Part shown: piece by piece, positions 34,183-43,108 of the stretch
Layout: every line of letters starts with the position of its first letter
Position numbering within the stretch: the stretch's first letter is position 1
Assembly: GCA_963707135.1 (NCBI GenBank)
Contig: CAVPOY010000020.1
Coordinates: 1-64,000 of the forward strand
Length of the DNA stretch: 64,000 nucleotides
Source: JBGSTR01 sp963707135
GTDB lineage: Bacteria; Pseudomonadota; Gammaproteobacteria; Chromatiales; Chromatiaceae
Direction: 5' to 3'
Notes under the pieces: model-generated
What the model was told of the DNA's origin: nothing
The model's input: only the letters and a program-made list of their open reading frames with translations
Database searches by the model: none
Position numbers and translations under genes: made by a program

Positions 34183-36225
34183 GTGAAGAGCCCTCTGTTG
34201 CAGGCGGCCAGGTCGGGGCACGGCACCCCGCTCGCGGGCGTCAAGGATACCTTGGGCGGCGGATCCGCGGGATCGCGCATCCCGGATTGGCGGGCTTGGC
34301 GGGTCTACGCGCCCATCCTCCTCGCCGCGCTGGCGGGGCTGCTTGTCACCTGGCTGCTGTACTCCAGCATCGCCGATCTCGAGAAGGAGAAACGGCTGAG
34401 TGAGTTCACCGAGGCCGCGCGTGATCGTCAACTGGTCATTCAGCGGGAGGTGGTCTCCTCCCTGGGCGTGGTTCTGGACGTCGGCAGCTTCTTCGACGCA
34501 TCAGACAGCGTCTCGCGGCGCCAATTTCGCGAGTTCGTGGGACCGTCACTGAAGAGGAACAAAGGAATTGTAGCCCTGATGTGGGTACCCAGAGTGCCAG
34601 AGGAGGAGCGTTCGGCGTTCATCGCCGAGGCCAGACGGAGTTTCGCGCCCTTCGAGATAACGGAACGGCAGCTTGACGGGGGGATACGGACTAGCTCGCC
34701 CCGGACAGTCCACTTCCCGGTTCTCTATATCCAGCCCTACCAGGCAAATCGGGAAATGCTGGGACTGGATCTCGGCGCCGACGCCAATACGCTCTCGGCC
34801 CTGCAGGACGCATCCACGACGGACGCCCTGCACGTCTCCGATCCCCAACCGCTCGCCGCGGAGGCCGTCGTACAACCCGGGTTCTCGGTTTATCTTCCGG
34901 TGCGTCACCGAGAAGCGGAGCGGGAGTGGGTTGACGCCGAGCCGCCTGAAGCGTCCCCCGCCGAGGAGACCCCGGGGGCTCTGCTCGGTTTCGCGATCGG
35001 CATCTTCAGGTTCAAGGACCTCGTCGACCGGGCGCTGGGCAGTCTCGGGGCAAGTGGGGTGGATATCCAGTTCTTCTCCTCCGCGCCCGAGCCGGGCCAG
35101 CCGCCGTTCTACGTCCACCACTCGCGAGCGCGGGTACGCCCGCCGGGGCGTCCGGAACCCGTTCAGGGCGCCGCGCGACCGACCTATCAGGGCGAGATAC
35201 AGGTGGGGAATCGGAGCTGGACCGTCGTCTGCACCCCGGTTCCCGGCTTCTTCGAACCCGCCGCCTGGAGCGGCTGGCTGGTGCTTGGGGGCGGTATGGC
35301 GTTCACGCTCCTGGTGTCCGTATACCTCTACACCATCATCGGCCAGGCTCAGAAGATCAAGCGCCTGGTCGCACAACGCACCTTCCAGCTCGAACAGGCC
35401 AACAGTGCGTTGAATATCGAGGTCGCCGAGCGCCGGCGGGCCGAGAATGCCCTGCAGATGCTCAACGTCACGCTGGAGCACTGGGTCGCCAAGCGTACCG
35501 CCGAGGCCGAGCACCGGGCGCGCGACCTTGAACAGTTCGCCTATGTCGCCGCTCATGATCTGAAGGCACCGTTGCGGGCCATCGCCAACCTGGCCCGCTG
35601 GCTCAAGGAGGACCTGCGCGACCGGCTGACACCGGAGACCGGCGAGCAGCTCGACCTGCTTCGCGACCGGGTCGCCCGAATGAACGCCCTGGTCGAGGGT
35701 CTGCTCGCCTATTCCCGCATCGGCCGGACACCCGCTTCGGTGGAGAAAGTGGATTCCGGGCAGCTACTGGCGGACACCATCGACTCGGTCGCGCCGCCAG
35801 CCGGCTTCACGGTAAAGGTGGCGCCCGGGATGCCGACCCTGTACACCGACCGGATCCAGCTCGGGCAGGTCTTCGCCAACCTGATCTCCAATGCGATCAA
35901 TCATCACGACCGCGACCATGGCCAGATTCGGGTCTCCGGAAACGACCTCGGAGAACGCTGCGCGTTCGAGGTGGCGGACGACGGACCGGGCATAGCGCCC
36001 GAATACCACGACAAGGTGTTCAAGATGTTCCAGACTCTGCGGGTCAAGGACTTCGGCGGCGACACCGGTATAGGCCTCGCCCTGGTCAAGAAGCTGGTCG
36101 AGGAGCACGGCGGAGAGATCTCGCTGGATTCGGGCCCGGGGAGGGGCTGCCGGTTCAGCTTTACCTGGTCCAAGCAGGACGCACCGACCGCTTACCTACC
36201 AGAACCAGCGACCAGCAACGGCTAG
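34183..36225 (+). CDS. CHASE-domain sensor histidine kinase
   Basis: The 680-residue membrane kinase starts at a GTG (34183). A span at about 42-62 (VYAPILLAALAGLLVTWLLY) leads into a ~300-residue periplasmic CHASE domain, then a second span (GWLVLGGGMAFTLLVSVYLYTI, about 365-387). A coiled coil follows, then HisKA with the phospho-acceptor H458 in YVAAHDLKAPLRAI. HATPase boxes are NLISNAINHH, VADDGPGIAP and GIGLALVKKL. The output half is like those of cyanobacterial-type phytochrome kinases. The response regulator at 36235 lies 9 bp downstream and is surely its partner. The ligand is unknown. Confidence 0.92.
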   Translation: MKSPLLQAARSGHGTPLAGVKDTLGGGSAGSRIPDWRAWRVYAPILLAALAGLLVTWLLYSSIADLEKEKRLSEFTEAARDRQLVIQREVVSSLGVVLDVGSFFDASDSVSRRQFREFVGPSLKRNKGIVALMWVPRVPEEERSAFIAEARRSFAPFEITERQLDGGIRTSSPRTVHFPVLYIQPYQANREMLGLDLGADANTLSALQDASTTDALHVSDPQPLAAEAVVQPGFSVYLPVRHREAEREWVDAEPPEASPAEETPGALLGFAIGIFRFKDLVDRALGSLGASGVDIQFFSSAPEPGQPPFYVHHSRARVRPPGRPEPVQGAARPTYQGEIQVGNRSWTVVCTPVPGFFEPAAWSGWLVLGGGMAFTLLVSVYLYTIIGQAQKIKRLVAQRTFQLEQANSALNIEVAERRRAENALQMLNVTLEHWVAKRTAEAEHRARDLEQFAYVAAHDLKAPLRAIANLARWLKEDLRDRLTPETGEQLDLLRDRVARMNALVEGLLAYSRIGRTPASVEKVDSGQLLADTIDSVAPPAGFTVKVAPGMPTLYTDRIQLGQVFANLISNAINHHDRDHGQIRVSGNDLGERCAFEVADDGPGIAPEYHDKVFKMFQTLRVKDFGGDTGIGLALVKKLVEEHGGEISLDSGPGRGCRFSFTWSKQDAPTAYLPEPATSNG

Positions 36226-36234
36226 GGGGAATCG

Positions 36235-36654
36235 ATGGTGGACGAGAAAGCGGGCATCCTGCTCGTCGAGGACGACCGGGTAGACGTCATGACGGTTCAG
36301 CGGGCCCTCAAGCAGAGCAACATATCCAATCCGCTGCACGTGGCGCGCACCGCGACCGACGCGCTGGCCATGCTGCGCGGACAAGGACCGAGCAGTATGG
36401 CTGCACCACCGGCGCTGATCCTGCTCGACCTCAATCTGCCGCGAATGAGCGGCATCGAGTTCCTTCAGGAACTGCGGCAGGACCCGGCACTCGCCGAGAT
36501 GTCGGTGATTGTCCTGACCTCGTCGAACGAACCCTCCGATCGCGCCGCCGCCTTCCGGTACGAGGTCGAGGATTACATCGTCAAGCCCCACGCGTTCGAC
36601 GAATTCGCGTCGGCGATACGCACCGTCATCACCGACGCCCTTCAGACGAGCTGA
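36235..36654 (+). CDS. Single-domain response regulator (Rcp1-like)
   Basis: The 139-residue CheY-like receiver has an acidic pocket (LLVEDD), phospho-acceptor D65 in LILLDLNLPRMSG, Thr/Ser in LTSSNEP and the conserved Lys in YIVKPH. It lacks an output domain, so it signals by protein contact, as Rcp1-type regulators of phytochrome kinases do. An AGGGGGA site precedes ATG 36235. It is translated just after the CHASE kinase. Confidence 0.92.
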   Translation: MVDEKAGILLVEDDRVDVMTVQRALKQSNISNPLHVARTATDALAMLRGQGPSSMAAPPALILLDLNLPRMSGIEFLQELRQDPALAEMSVIVLTSSNEPSDRAAAFRYEVEDYIVKPHAFDEFASAIRTVITDALQTS

Positions 36655-36668
36655 GTCCGCCCGGACTC
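36653..36668 (+). terminator. Terminator-like hairpin at the response-regulator stop
   Basis: GAGTCCG (36653-36659), CC, CGGACTC (36662-36668) overlaps the TGA stop. No T-run follows, so termination strength is doubtful. Confidence 0.3.
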
Positions 36669-37415
36669 GCGAATCGAGAACGAGTATTCAAGCTGCCACG
36701 ATCGCCAAGCTCTCATAGAGCATCGCCGCGGGCGGATCTCACCTCCGGCGTTTCGGACCTGCAGTTCAGCTCGTCTCTTGCTCCCGGCGTATTCCTGGTT
36801 TCGACGGCACCCACCGCCGAATCTTGGGTCGAACGACCTTCGATCGAATTGGTCCGCAACCGGGACGCACGCCTGCCGGCATTGTACGGTTCGGTTTTTT
36901 TTTGCAGTTTCTTGGCCTTGATTCTTAAAGCCGCCACGGCGCACATGAATACGAACTGGGCCAATTCGCGGTTGCTCCGGTTGCGCTGCAAGACGCTGAC
37001 TATTTGCCATCCTGGCCGAAATCAGCACGCCACCCAGGAGCCGCGGGTAACGCTGAATAGGTCAGCGTTACCCTAACTGATTCCAGGACAAGCAAAATTG
37101 TTGCTATTAACGAAGCGAATGGGTAGATTTGCGGTTTCGCGCCACCCCTAGGTGATTGCCCTGCTTTTGGCTCCGCCTTCGGCGCGGGATACGGGTTTTC
37201 TTGGCATTCCGCAAGAAATCCGCGCATCTCATTGACCGAAAAAGGGGAGTCATCCTCCCCCACCCGACCACGGACGGTTCCGCCAGATCTGGCGAGCATC
37301 CAGGGTCTTGCTACCCCTGCTCGTCGCCCAGATAACCCAGGGATGGCCCGGTCAGCGCGTTGCGCGCTTCTGCGGCACCCGTCCAACGGCGACGATAAGA
37401 ACTTGGCGAGCCACC
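36655..37415. other. Gene-free region with a perfect 12-bp inverted repeat
   Basis: About 760 bp without a supported gene. It contains a nine-T run near 36894, a 12-bp perfect inverted repeat at 37045-37073, and lower coding character than its neighbours. Open frames exist on both strands but show no protein-like composition. It may carry a promoter for the downstream phosphatase or remnants of an old insertion. Confidence 0.5.
37045..37073. repeat. Perfect 12-bp inverted repeat (5-nt loop)
   Basis: GGGTAACGCTGA (37045-37056), ATAGG, TCAGCGTTACCC (37062-37073). It has no T-run on either side, so it is not an ordinary terminator. It could be an operator, an end of a small mobile element, or a REP-like unit. 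I see no second copy in the window. Confidence 0.7.
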
Positions 37416-38144
37416 ATGCGAATCATCCTCCTCCGTCACTTCAAAACAGTAAACAATGCGGCACGGCGGATCATGGGTTGGGGCGACGCCCCCCGCGCCG
37501 AGGGCTGGGAGGCCGATCTGCAGTATGTGGATCGGGTGCTCGCCAGGAAGCACGTCCAGATCGACGCCTTCTATTCGAGCGCCTTGGGCCGCGCCCGCGA
37601 CACGGCGCTCTACTATGCCGAGAAGCGTGGACAGGATTTTGTCCGCTCGACCCCCGAGCTGAACGAGGTCAATTACGGCAGCTTCATCGAGCTCTCGAAG
37701 CAGCGGGTCGAGCAGATCTGCCCCGAATACAAGACGGACGCGGACTACGTCTTTCCGGAAGGCGAGAGCTTTCGGCAGATGCAGCGGCGCAGCGTCGGCT
37801 ACATCCTGTCCCTGCAGACCACCCACAAGCACGACAACCTGCTAGTCGTGGCCCACGCCGGTGTTATCCGTGGGCTCGTCAGCCACTTTCTGGGCCTCGA
37901 CCTGGCGGCGAATCTCAAGCGAAAGGTCTCGCACCGCTACATCGGCGAGCTCAGGATCGAAGCCGACACCTGTGTTTTCTATGACGAGCTTGGACGGCCG
38001 TCCGGCTTTGTGAAGGACGGCGTGATCGAGGTTCCCTGGCAGAGGGCGGGAGTGCACGCCACGGCAAGCGGCAACGCCCATCTAGCCGGCGGGGAGAAGC
38101 ATTTGCAGGCCGTTCCGGCGCTCTCCGCGTCCACCAGCTACTGA
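37416..38144 (+). CDS. Histidine phosphatase-family protein
   Basis: The 242-residue protein opens IILLRHFKTVNNA, where the usual RHG is RHF. It carries FYSSALGRARDTALYYAEKRG, the family's acid-site region, LNEVNYG and LLVVAHAGVIRGL with the second catalytic His. The length is near that of single-domain members such as CobC or phosphoglycerate mutases. ATG at 37416. The substrate is not predictable; the C-terminal ~40 residues are low in complexity and probably disordered. Confidence 0.85.
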   Translation: MRIILLRHFKTVNNAARRIMGWGDAPRAEGWEADLQYVDRVLARKHVQIDAFYSSALGRARDTALYYAEKRGQDFVRSTPELNEVNYGSFIELSKQRVEQICPEYKTDADYVFPEGESFRQMQRRSVGYILSLQTTHKHDNLLVVAHAGVIRGLVSHFLGLDLAANLKRKVSHRYIGELRIEADTCVFYDELGRPSGFVKDGVIEVPWQRAGVHATASGNAHLAGGEKHLQAVPALSASTSY

Positions 38145-38194
38145 GTCACCGCCGGGTGCCGGCGCGATTTCCGCCCGCGCCCTCCGCGCGCTCG

Positions 38195-39478
38195 TCAGAG
38201 CATCCCCAGCGTCCGCGGCAGCCACAGGGAGAGTGCCGGCCAGTAGGTCAGCACCATCAGGAATACCAGCATGGTCAGCAGCCACGGGAAGCAGGCGATG
38301 GTCGTCTCCGTCATTCCCATGCGGGCGATGCCGCTCGCCACATAGAGATTCAGCCCCACCGGCGGCGTGATCATGCCGATCTCCATGTTCACCGTGATCA
38401 TGACCCCGAAATGGATGGGGTCGATGCCGAGCGCCATCGCCACCGGGAACAGGATCGGCGCCGTGATCAGGATGATCGACGACGGCTCCATGATGTTGCC
38501 GGCGAGCAGCAGCATGACGTTCACCACCGCCAGGAACCCGATGGGCCCGAGCCCCGTGTCCACCAGCCACCCGGCGAGCGCCTGGGGTATGTTCTCGTGG
38601 GTCAGCAGGAACGAGAACAGCACCGCGTTGGTGATGATGTAGAGCAGCATCGCGGACATGTTCGCCGAGTCGAGCAGCACCTTTGACACCCGTCTGAGCG
38701 GCATGTCTCGGTAGACGAAGACGGAGACCACGAAGGCATAAACCGCGCTCATCGCGGCCGCCTCGGTGGGGGTGAACATCCCGGAGTAGATGCCGCCCAT
38801 GACGACGACGATCAGGAACAGGCCCCACATCGACTGCCGAAAGGCGTCGAACCGTTGACGCCAGGTCGCCTTCGGCAAGCGCGGGTAGTTGCCGCGGCGG
38901 GCGCGCCACCAGGTGGTGAGGCCCAGCATGGTGCCTAGCACCAGACCAGGGATGATGCCGGCAATAAAGAGCGCCCCCACCGAGCTGTTGGTCGATACCG
39001 CGTACATGACCATCACGATCGACGGCGGGATCAGGATCCCCAGGCCACCCGAGGAGGCGACCACGCCGGTGCCGAAGCGTACCGGAAAGCCCTGCTTGAC
39101 CATCGCCGGGAGCAGGATGGAGCCGATGGCCACGACGGTGGCCGGCGACGAGCCCGATACCGCGGCGAACAGCGCGCAGGCGAGCACCGCGGCCAGCCCC
39201 AGACCGCCGTGCCAATGCCCCACCATGCTGGTGGCGAAGGCGATCATCCGCCGGGCCACGCCGCCATGGGTCAGGAAGTTGCCGGCAAGGATGAAGAACG
39301 GGATCGCCATGATCTCGAACTTCTCGATTCCGGTGAACAGCTTGAGCGCCACCGACTCGATCGGCACTTGCGTCATGGTGAACATGAACGTCAGCACCGT
39401 GAGGCCGAGCGCGATGGACACCGGCATCCCGGTCAGCATCAAGGTCAGCAGCAGGCCAAAGATGATCGCGGCGCTCAC
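38195..39478 (-). CDS. dctM: TRAP transporter large permease (DctM)
   Basis: The 427-residue, ~12-span permease carries typical DctM text: SAAIIFGLLLTLMLTGMPVSIALGL, GGLGILIPPSIVMVMYAV, LLLAGNIMEPSSIILITAPILFP and MITVNMEIGMITPPVGLNLYV. GTG at 39478 follows a GGAGG site. It lies 15 bp downstream of dctQ. This is the ion-coupled translocating subunit of the DctPQM system. Confidence 0.95.
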   Translation of the reverse strand: MSAAIIFGLLLTLMLTGMPVSIALGLTVLTFMFTMTQVPIESVALKLFTGIEKFEIMAIPFFILAGNFLTHGGVARRMIAFATSMVGHWHGGLGLAAVLACALFAAVSGSSPATVVAIGSILLPAMVKQGFPVRFGTGVVASSGGLGILIPPSIVMVMYAVSTNSSVGALFIAGIIPGLVLGTMLGLTTWWRARRGNYPRLPKATWRQRFDAFRQSMWGLFLIVVVMGGIYSGMFTPTEAAAMSAVYAFVVSVFVYRDMPLRRVSKVLLDSANMSAMLLYIITNAVLFSFLLTHENIPQALAGWLVDTGLGPIGFLAVVNVMLLLAGNIMEPSSIILITAPILFPVAMALGIDPIHFGVMITVNMEIGMITPPVGLNLYVASGIARMGMTETTIACFPWLLTMLVFLMVLTYWPALSLWLPRTLGML

Positions 39479-39493
39479 TGGCGGTCCTCCGCG

Positions 39494-40189
39494 TCACGCC
39501 CGGCTCGCGGGGTCCGGGGCCGAGCGTTTGCTTTTCGGATGTCCGGCATGCAGGTGCTCGCGGTCTTCCGTGAGCTCCACCGCCTCGCCGATCATGACGT
39601 TCTCGGGCTCGCCGGTTAGCTGTGCCTCTTCCACCTGCTCGTCGAGTCCCTCGACGTGGGCATGCTCGTGGACCGGCAGCTCACCGGTCCGCCAGTACGA
39701 CCAGGCCACCTGCAGGAATCGGAAACACATCAGAAAGGAGCCCAGCGGGATCGCCAGATAGACGATCCAGACCGGTACCTCGAGGTCGGGTGAGATGCTG
39801 TCGGTGTGCGCGATGTGCCAGACGAAATTGGCGCCGAAGCTGCCGACGACCCCGGTAAAGAAGGCACCAGCAAGCAGCCCGAACAGCACCACCTTATCCC
39901 GGATGCGCTCGCCGAGCTGATTGATCAAGACATCGACGCCGACATGGATACCGGTTCGCACCCCGTAGGCGGCGCCGAACTTGGCCATCCAGACGAACAT
40001 GTAGATGCACAGCTCCTGTGCCCAGCTTAGATCGATGGCGAACAGCCAGTCATAGGGGGCTTCCCAGTCCCAGGTCGCTACCATATCGAGGCTGTAGCGG
40101 TGCGCCACCGCTACGAAGATCAACAGGGTCGCCGCTCCGATGAGAAAGGCGATCAGCCATTCTTCGAGGTGATCGAGGACCTTGAGCAT
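39494..40189 (-). CDS. dctQ: TRAP transporter small permease (DctQ)
   Basis: The 231-residue protein has four membrane spans and the family motif RTGIHVGVDVLINQLGERIR. It has an acidic/His-rich cytoplasmic C-terminal tail of about 55 residues (VHEHAHVEGLDEQVEE...) longer than most DctQ proteins. ATG at 40189. It acts with DctM to hold and orient the permease. Confidence 0.93.
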   Translation of the reverse strand: MLKVLDHLEEWLIAFLIGAATLLIFVAVAHRYSLDMVATWDWEAPYDWLFAIDLSWAQELCIYMFVWMAKFGAAYGVRTGIHVGVDVLINQLGERIRDKVVLFGLLAGAFFTGVVGSFGANFVWHIAHTDSISPDLEVPVWIVYLAIPLGSFLMCFRFLQVAWSYWRTGELPVHEHAHVEGLDEQVEEAQLTGEPENVMIGEAVELTEDREHLHAGHPKSKRSAPDPASRA

Positions 40190-40231
40190 GACGTGGCTCC
40201 GTTGGCGGGCGCCGCGGACGGACCCCTACAT

Positions 40232-40271
40232 GCCCGGCGCTCTCTCCGCGATGGGCAGGGGCGCGCCGGGC
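40232..40271 (-). promoter_or_regulatory. Stem-loop between dctP and dctQ
   Basis: GCCCGGCGC (40232-40240) pairs with GCGCCGGGC (40263-40271) across a ~22-nt loop, within the 123-bp gap. Such hairpins often shield the dctP message and keep the binding protein in excess over the permease. Confidence 0.45.
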
Positions 40272-40312
40272 GGATCGGCGCTGCCGGGGCGTGGCCTCGG
40301 CAGCCGCGGGGA

Positions 40313-41317
40313 TCAGAGCTGGCTGCAGTCGCAGCCGGTTTCCTCGTAGATGGACTCGATCAGGTCCTTGCCGATCCGGTCCTCCATCTTGCGATGGACC
40401 TTGACCAGCGCCTTCTTCCAGGCCGCCTTCTGCTCGGGCGTGAGCTCGATGATCTCGCTCTTGCCGCTTTCGCGGACCTTGGCCATCGCGTCGTCATTCT
40501 CCTGCTTGGCGATCTCGTTGGCGTAGTCGGTGGCGTCCTTCATGGCGCCCTCGAGCGTCGTGCGGATGTCCTCGGGCAGCCCGTCCCAGAACGCCTTGTT
40601 GACGATCACCGCGTAGCCCAGGTAGCCGTGGTTGGAGTCGGTGACGTACGGCTGGACCTCGAACATCTTCTGGGTGTAGAGGTTCGACGGCGGGTTCTCG
40701 GTGCCGTCGACGACGCCGGTCTGCAGGGCCTGGTAGACCTCGGAGAAGGCCATGGTCTGGGGATTGGCGCCTAGCGCGCGCATCTGGGCGTCGAGCACCT
40801 TGGAGGACTGGATGCGCATCTTCAGGCCGCGGAAGTCCTTGACCTCGCGCAGCGGCTTGTTGGCGCTCATGACCTTGAAGCCGTTGTCCCAGAAGGCCAG
40901 CCCGAGAATCCCCTTGTCCTCGAGCTTCTTCAGCAGCCCCTGGCCGATCGGTCCCTGGGTCACCTTATGGAGCTGGTCGTAGTCGTCGAAGAGGTAGGGC
41001 AGATCGAAGACCTCGAACGCCTGGACGCCGAGCGGTCCGAACTTGGCCAGCGACGGGGCCAGCATCTGCACCGCCCCGAGCTGCAGGGCCTCGATCTCCT
41101 CCTTGTCCTTGTACAGGGTGCTGTTCGGGTAGACCTCGACCTTGACGCGGCCGTTGGTGCGCTCCTCGGCCAACTTCTTGAAGTGATCGGCGGCCTTGCC
41201 CTTGGGCGTGTCGGTGGCGACCACGTGACTGAACTTGATTACGATGGGCTCTTCGGCACCGGCGGCCGCTACGCCCAGGCACAAAGCCACACCGACCATC
41301 AGCGTGTGCAGTTTCAT
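40313..41317 (-). CDS. dctP: TRAP transporter solute-binding protein (DctP)
   Basis: The 334-residue protein has a signal peptide (MKLHTLMVGVALCLGVAAAGA) and DctP features: IKFSHVVATDTPKGKAADHFKKLAEER, the arginine-containing GLKMRIQSSKV for carboxylate binding, and VVDGTENPPSNLYTQKMFEVQ. Closest in type to C4-dicarboxylate binders, so malate, succinate or fumarate is the likely ligand. A GGAGA site (gaaaggagaaagagaccg) precedes ATG 41317. The first gene of dctPQM. Confidence 0.95.
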   Translation of the reverse strand: MKLHTLMVGVALCLGVAAAGAEEPIVIKFSHVVATDTPKGKAADHFKKLAEERTNGRVKVEVYPNSTLYKDKEEIEALQLGAVQMLAPSLAKFGPLGVQAFEVFDLPYLFDDYDQLHKVTQGPIGQGLLKKLEDKGILGLAFWDNGFKVMSANKPLREVKDFRGLKMRIQSSKVLDAQMRALGANPQTMAFSEVYQALQTGVVDGTENPPSNLYTQKMFEVQPYVTDSNHGYLGYAVIVNKAFWDGLPEDIRTTLEGAMKDATDYANEIAKQENDDAMAKVRESGKSEIIELTPEQKAAWKKALVKVHRKMEDRIGKDLIESIYEETGCDCSQL

Positions 41318-41619
41318 CGGTCTCTTTCTCCTTTCGGAAGTTGAATCTTGTTATTTATTGCACCCTTCGACGGGGGCAGCGCCATTTTGGCCGCTATATG
41401 ACGATTTGACTACCGGTAATTTCAATCGCGGTCCTCGTCAGGGGGCTTGGCGCACCGCTCGGGTATCGGCCGCCGTGCATCCAAGCCGCGGCCGCTCAAG
41501 CGCTGCGGCGCCTCGTTCGTGACCGCTTTGGGGCCGGATTCGGGTTCGAACGGACTATTCCCGGCCTGCCGAATCCCAACTGACACGCACCGGGATACCG
41601 GGGCGAACCGGGATTAATC
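41318..41619. other. Gap between the coiled-coil operon and dctP
   Basis: This 302-bp stretch holds the dctP ribosome site and promoter region (an AT-rich stretch, ttgttatttattgc, near 41348) and the 3' side of the upstream operon. A TTCGAAC at 41537 resembles a T-loop, but no tRNA stem pairs with it. Confidence 0.4.
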
Positions 41620-43068
41620 TCAAAATCCCCCGCCGGTGCGGAAACCGCCACCGCCTCCGCCCCCGCCGCCGAAACCGCCACCGCCGAATCCGCCGCGTCT
41701 CGGTGAACCGACCACATCGCCGATCCCGCCCCCCCAAACGGAACCGCGTCCGAAGCCCCCCGATCCGAAGCTCGGGTCCGAGCGCTGGGGCCGATAGCTC
41801 TGTTGCTCCTGAAGCACCTTCCAGAGAAGACGGCGGTCGAGCATTCCGTTGAGGAACTGACCCAGCATCATCGCGATCATCGCATCGTCGCCGAAGGTGG
41901 AGCCGGCCCGGTCGTAACGGCTTCGCTTGAAGTCCGAGCGCAGGGCCTCGAGCTCCGCGAGACGCTGCTGCTGCTGCCTGATGGTCTCCCGTAGACCTTG
42001 AACGGATGCCTCCTGCTGCCGGCGCTGGTCCTCCCGCTGGAGCAGGCGGTTCACGATCAGGTCGTCGTCCGGATAAGGCGTCGCCAGGGCCTCGCGGCGC
42101 AGTTCCATGAGGTCGTCGCGCTGGAACTCGGTGGCGAGGTATTCGATCGCCTTGCGGGTGTGGTCGTCCTCGCCCGAGGCGAAGGCGGACTTGCGTGCGA
42201 GCAACGCCTGGTGCTCGGTTTCGGACTCCCCAATGCGCAGGTCGATCGCGTCGAGCCTGGCCTGCTCCTCGACGACGCGCTGCTCCAGGGGTGGTATGCC
42301 GTCCGCCTCCCGGGCCTCGGTATCGAGTTTCTTCAGCGCGGAGAACTCGGCCTCGGCGGCCGACTTGAGGCCATTGGCGTGCTCGCGCAACCGATCCGGA
42401 ATCTCGTTGAGTCGACTGAAGTTGGCCCGTGCGTCGGCGAAACCGATCAGTCTCGCGACCTTGCCGTCGAGCCAGCGCGTCAAGCCGCTGGCCCGGTAGT
42501 CCGGAAGGCCGTACTGGCGCCCCCACAGGTACATGAACAGCGGATCCGCCCGGTAGGAATCGCCCTTATGCTCCCGTTCGGCCTCGCTTTGTTTCGCCTT
42601 CTCGTCGGCGTGCACGGCCGTGCGCTCGGCCTCGTGCGCCCGTTCCCGCTGGGCCTGATAGGCCGGGTCAGCGTCGAGTCTGGCCTGCGTAACGGCCTCG
42701 GCAGCGTCCACGGCCTCGGCCGCCGCATCGAGCCGTTCGGCCTGAGACGTGCGCTCGGCCTCGATGAGCGTGCGCCGCTCCTCATTGGCGCGGATCTCTT
42801 CGAGCAGAGTCTGCAGCGCCTGCTGCCGCTGGGCCAGCAGCACGATGACCTGCTGCTCGGCGCGGTCGAGATGCTGAATCAGCTCGGTATCGGCCAGCAG
42901 GTCGAGGCGCACTCGCGCCAGGTCCCGGTAGTCCTTGGTCTGGGCCTGCTGCTGCTCGACCAGCGCCTGGTTGACCGCCTCGATCTTGCCTTCCACCGCG
43001 TCGATCTTGGCGTGCGCCTCGTTCAGCGCCCGGTCGATGCTGGCCAGCGTCTGTTGTCCCGAGATCAT
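41620..43068 (-). CDS. Coiled-coil protein with poly-Gly C-terminal tail (operon gene 3)
   Basis: ATG at 43068 has a GGAGGA site. The 482-residue protein is almost all charged helix: residues 1-190 and 210-390 are long coiled coils rich in Glu, Arg and Gln (EGKIEAVNQALVEQQQAQTK, IRQQQQRLAELEALRSDFKRS). They are interrupted by a small aromatic segment (ADPLFMYLWGRQYGLPDYRASG). The last ~50 residues are Gly/Phe/Arg repeats ending GGGFRTGGGF. There is no signal peptide or membrane span. I do not recognise the family. The tail resembles low-complexity, self-associating tails. It is the downstream member of a three-gene operon with the next two entries. Confidence 0.75.
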   Translation of the reverse strand: MISGQQTLASIDRALNEAHAKIDAVEGKIEAVNQALVEQQQAQTKDYRDLARVRLDLLADTELIQHLDRAEQQVIVLLAQRQQALQTLLEEIRANEERRTLIEAERTSQAERLDAAAEAVDAAEAVTQARLDADPAYQAQRERAHEAERTAVHADEKAKQSEAEREHKGDSYRADPLFMYLWGRQYGLPDYRASGLTRWLDGKVARLIGFADARANFSRLNEIPDRLREHANGLKSAAEAEFSALKKLDTEAREADGIPPLEQRVVEEQARLDAIDLRIGESETEHQALLARKSAFASGEDDHTRKAIEYLATEFQRDDLMELRREALATPYPDDDLIVNRLLQREDQRRQQEASVQGLRETIRQQQQRLAELEALRSDFKRSRYDRAGSTFGDDAMIAMMLGQFLNGMLDRRLLWKVLQEQQSYRPQRSDPSFGSGGFGRGSVWGGGIGDVVGSPRRGGFGGGGFGGGGGGGGGFRTGGGF

Positions 43069-43108
43069 ATGCTTCCTCCGTCACCGCCGGTGCCGGCCCC
43101 GGGGCGCG

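Noticed and set aside
36713..37076. Small open frames on both strands in the gap before the histidine phosphatase
   Set aside because: No ribosome sites, poor codon use and no protein-like pattern.
41530..41545. TTCGAAC resembling a tRNA T-loop
   Set aside because: Neighbouring bases do not form the required 5-bp T-stem or acceptor stem on either strand.
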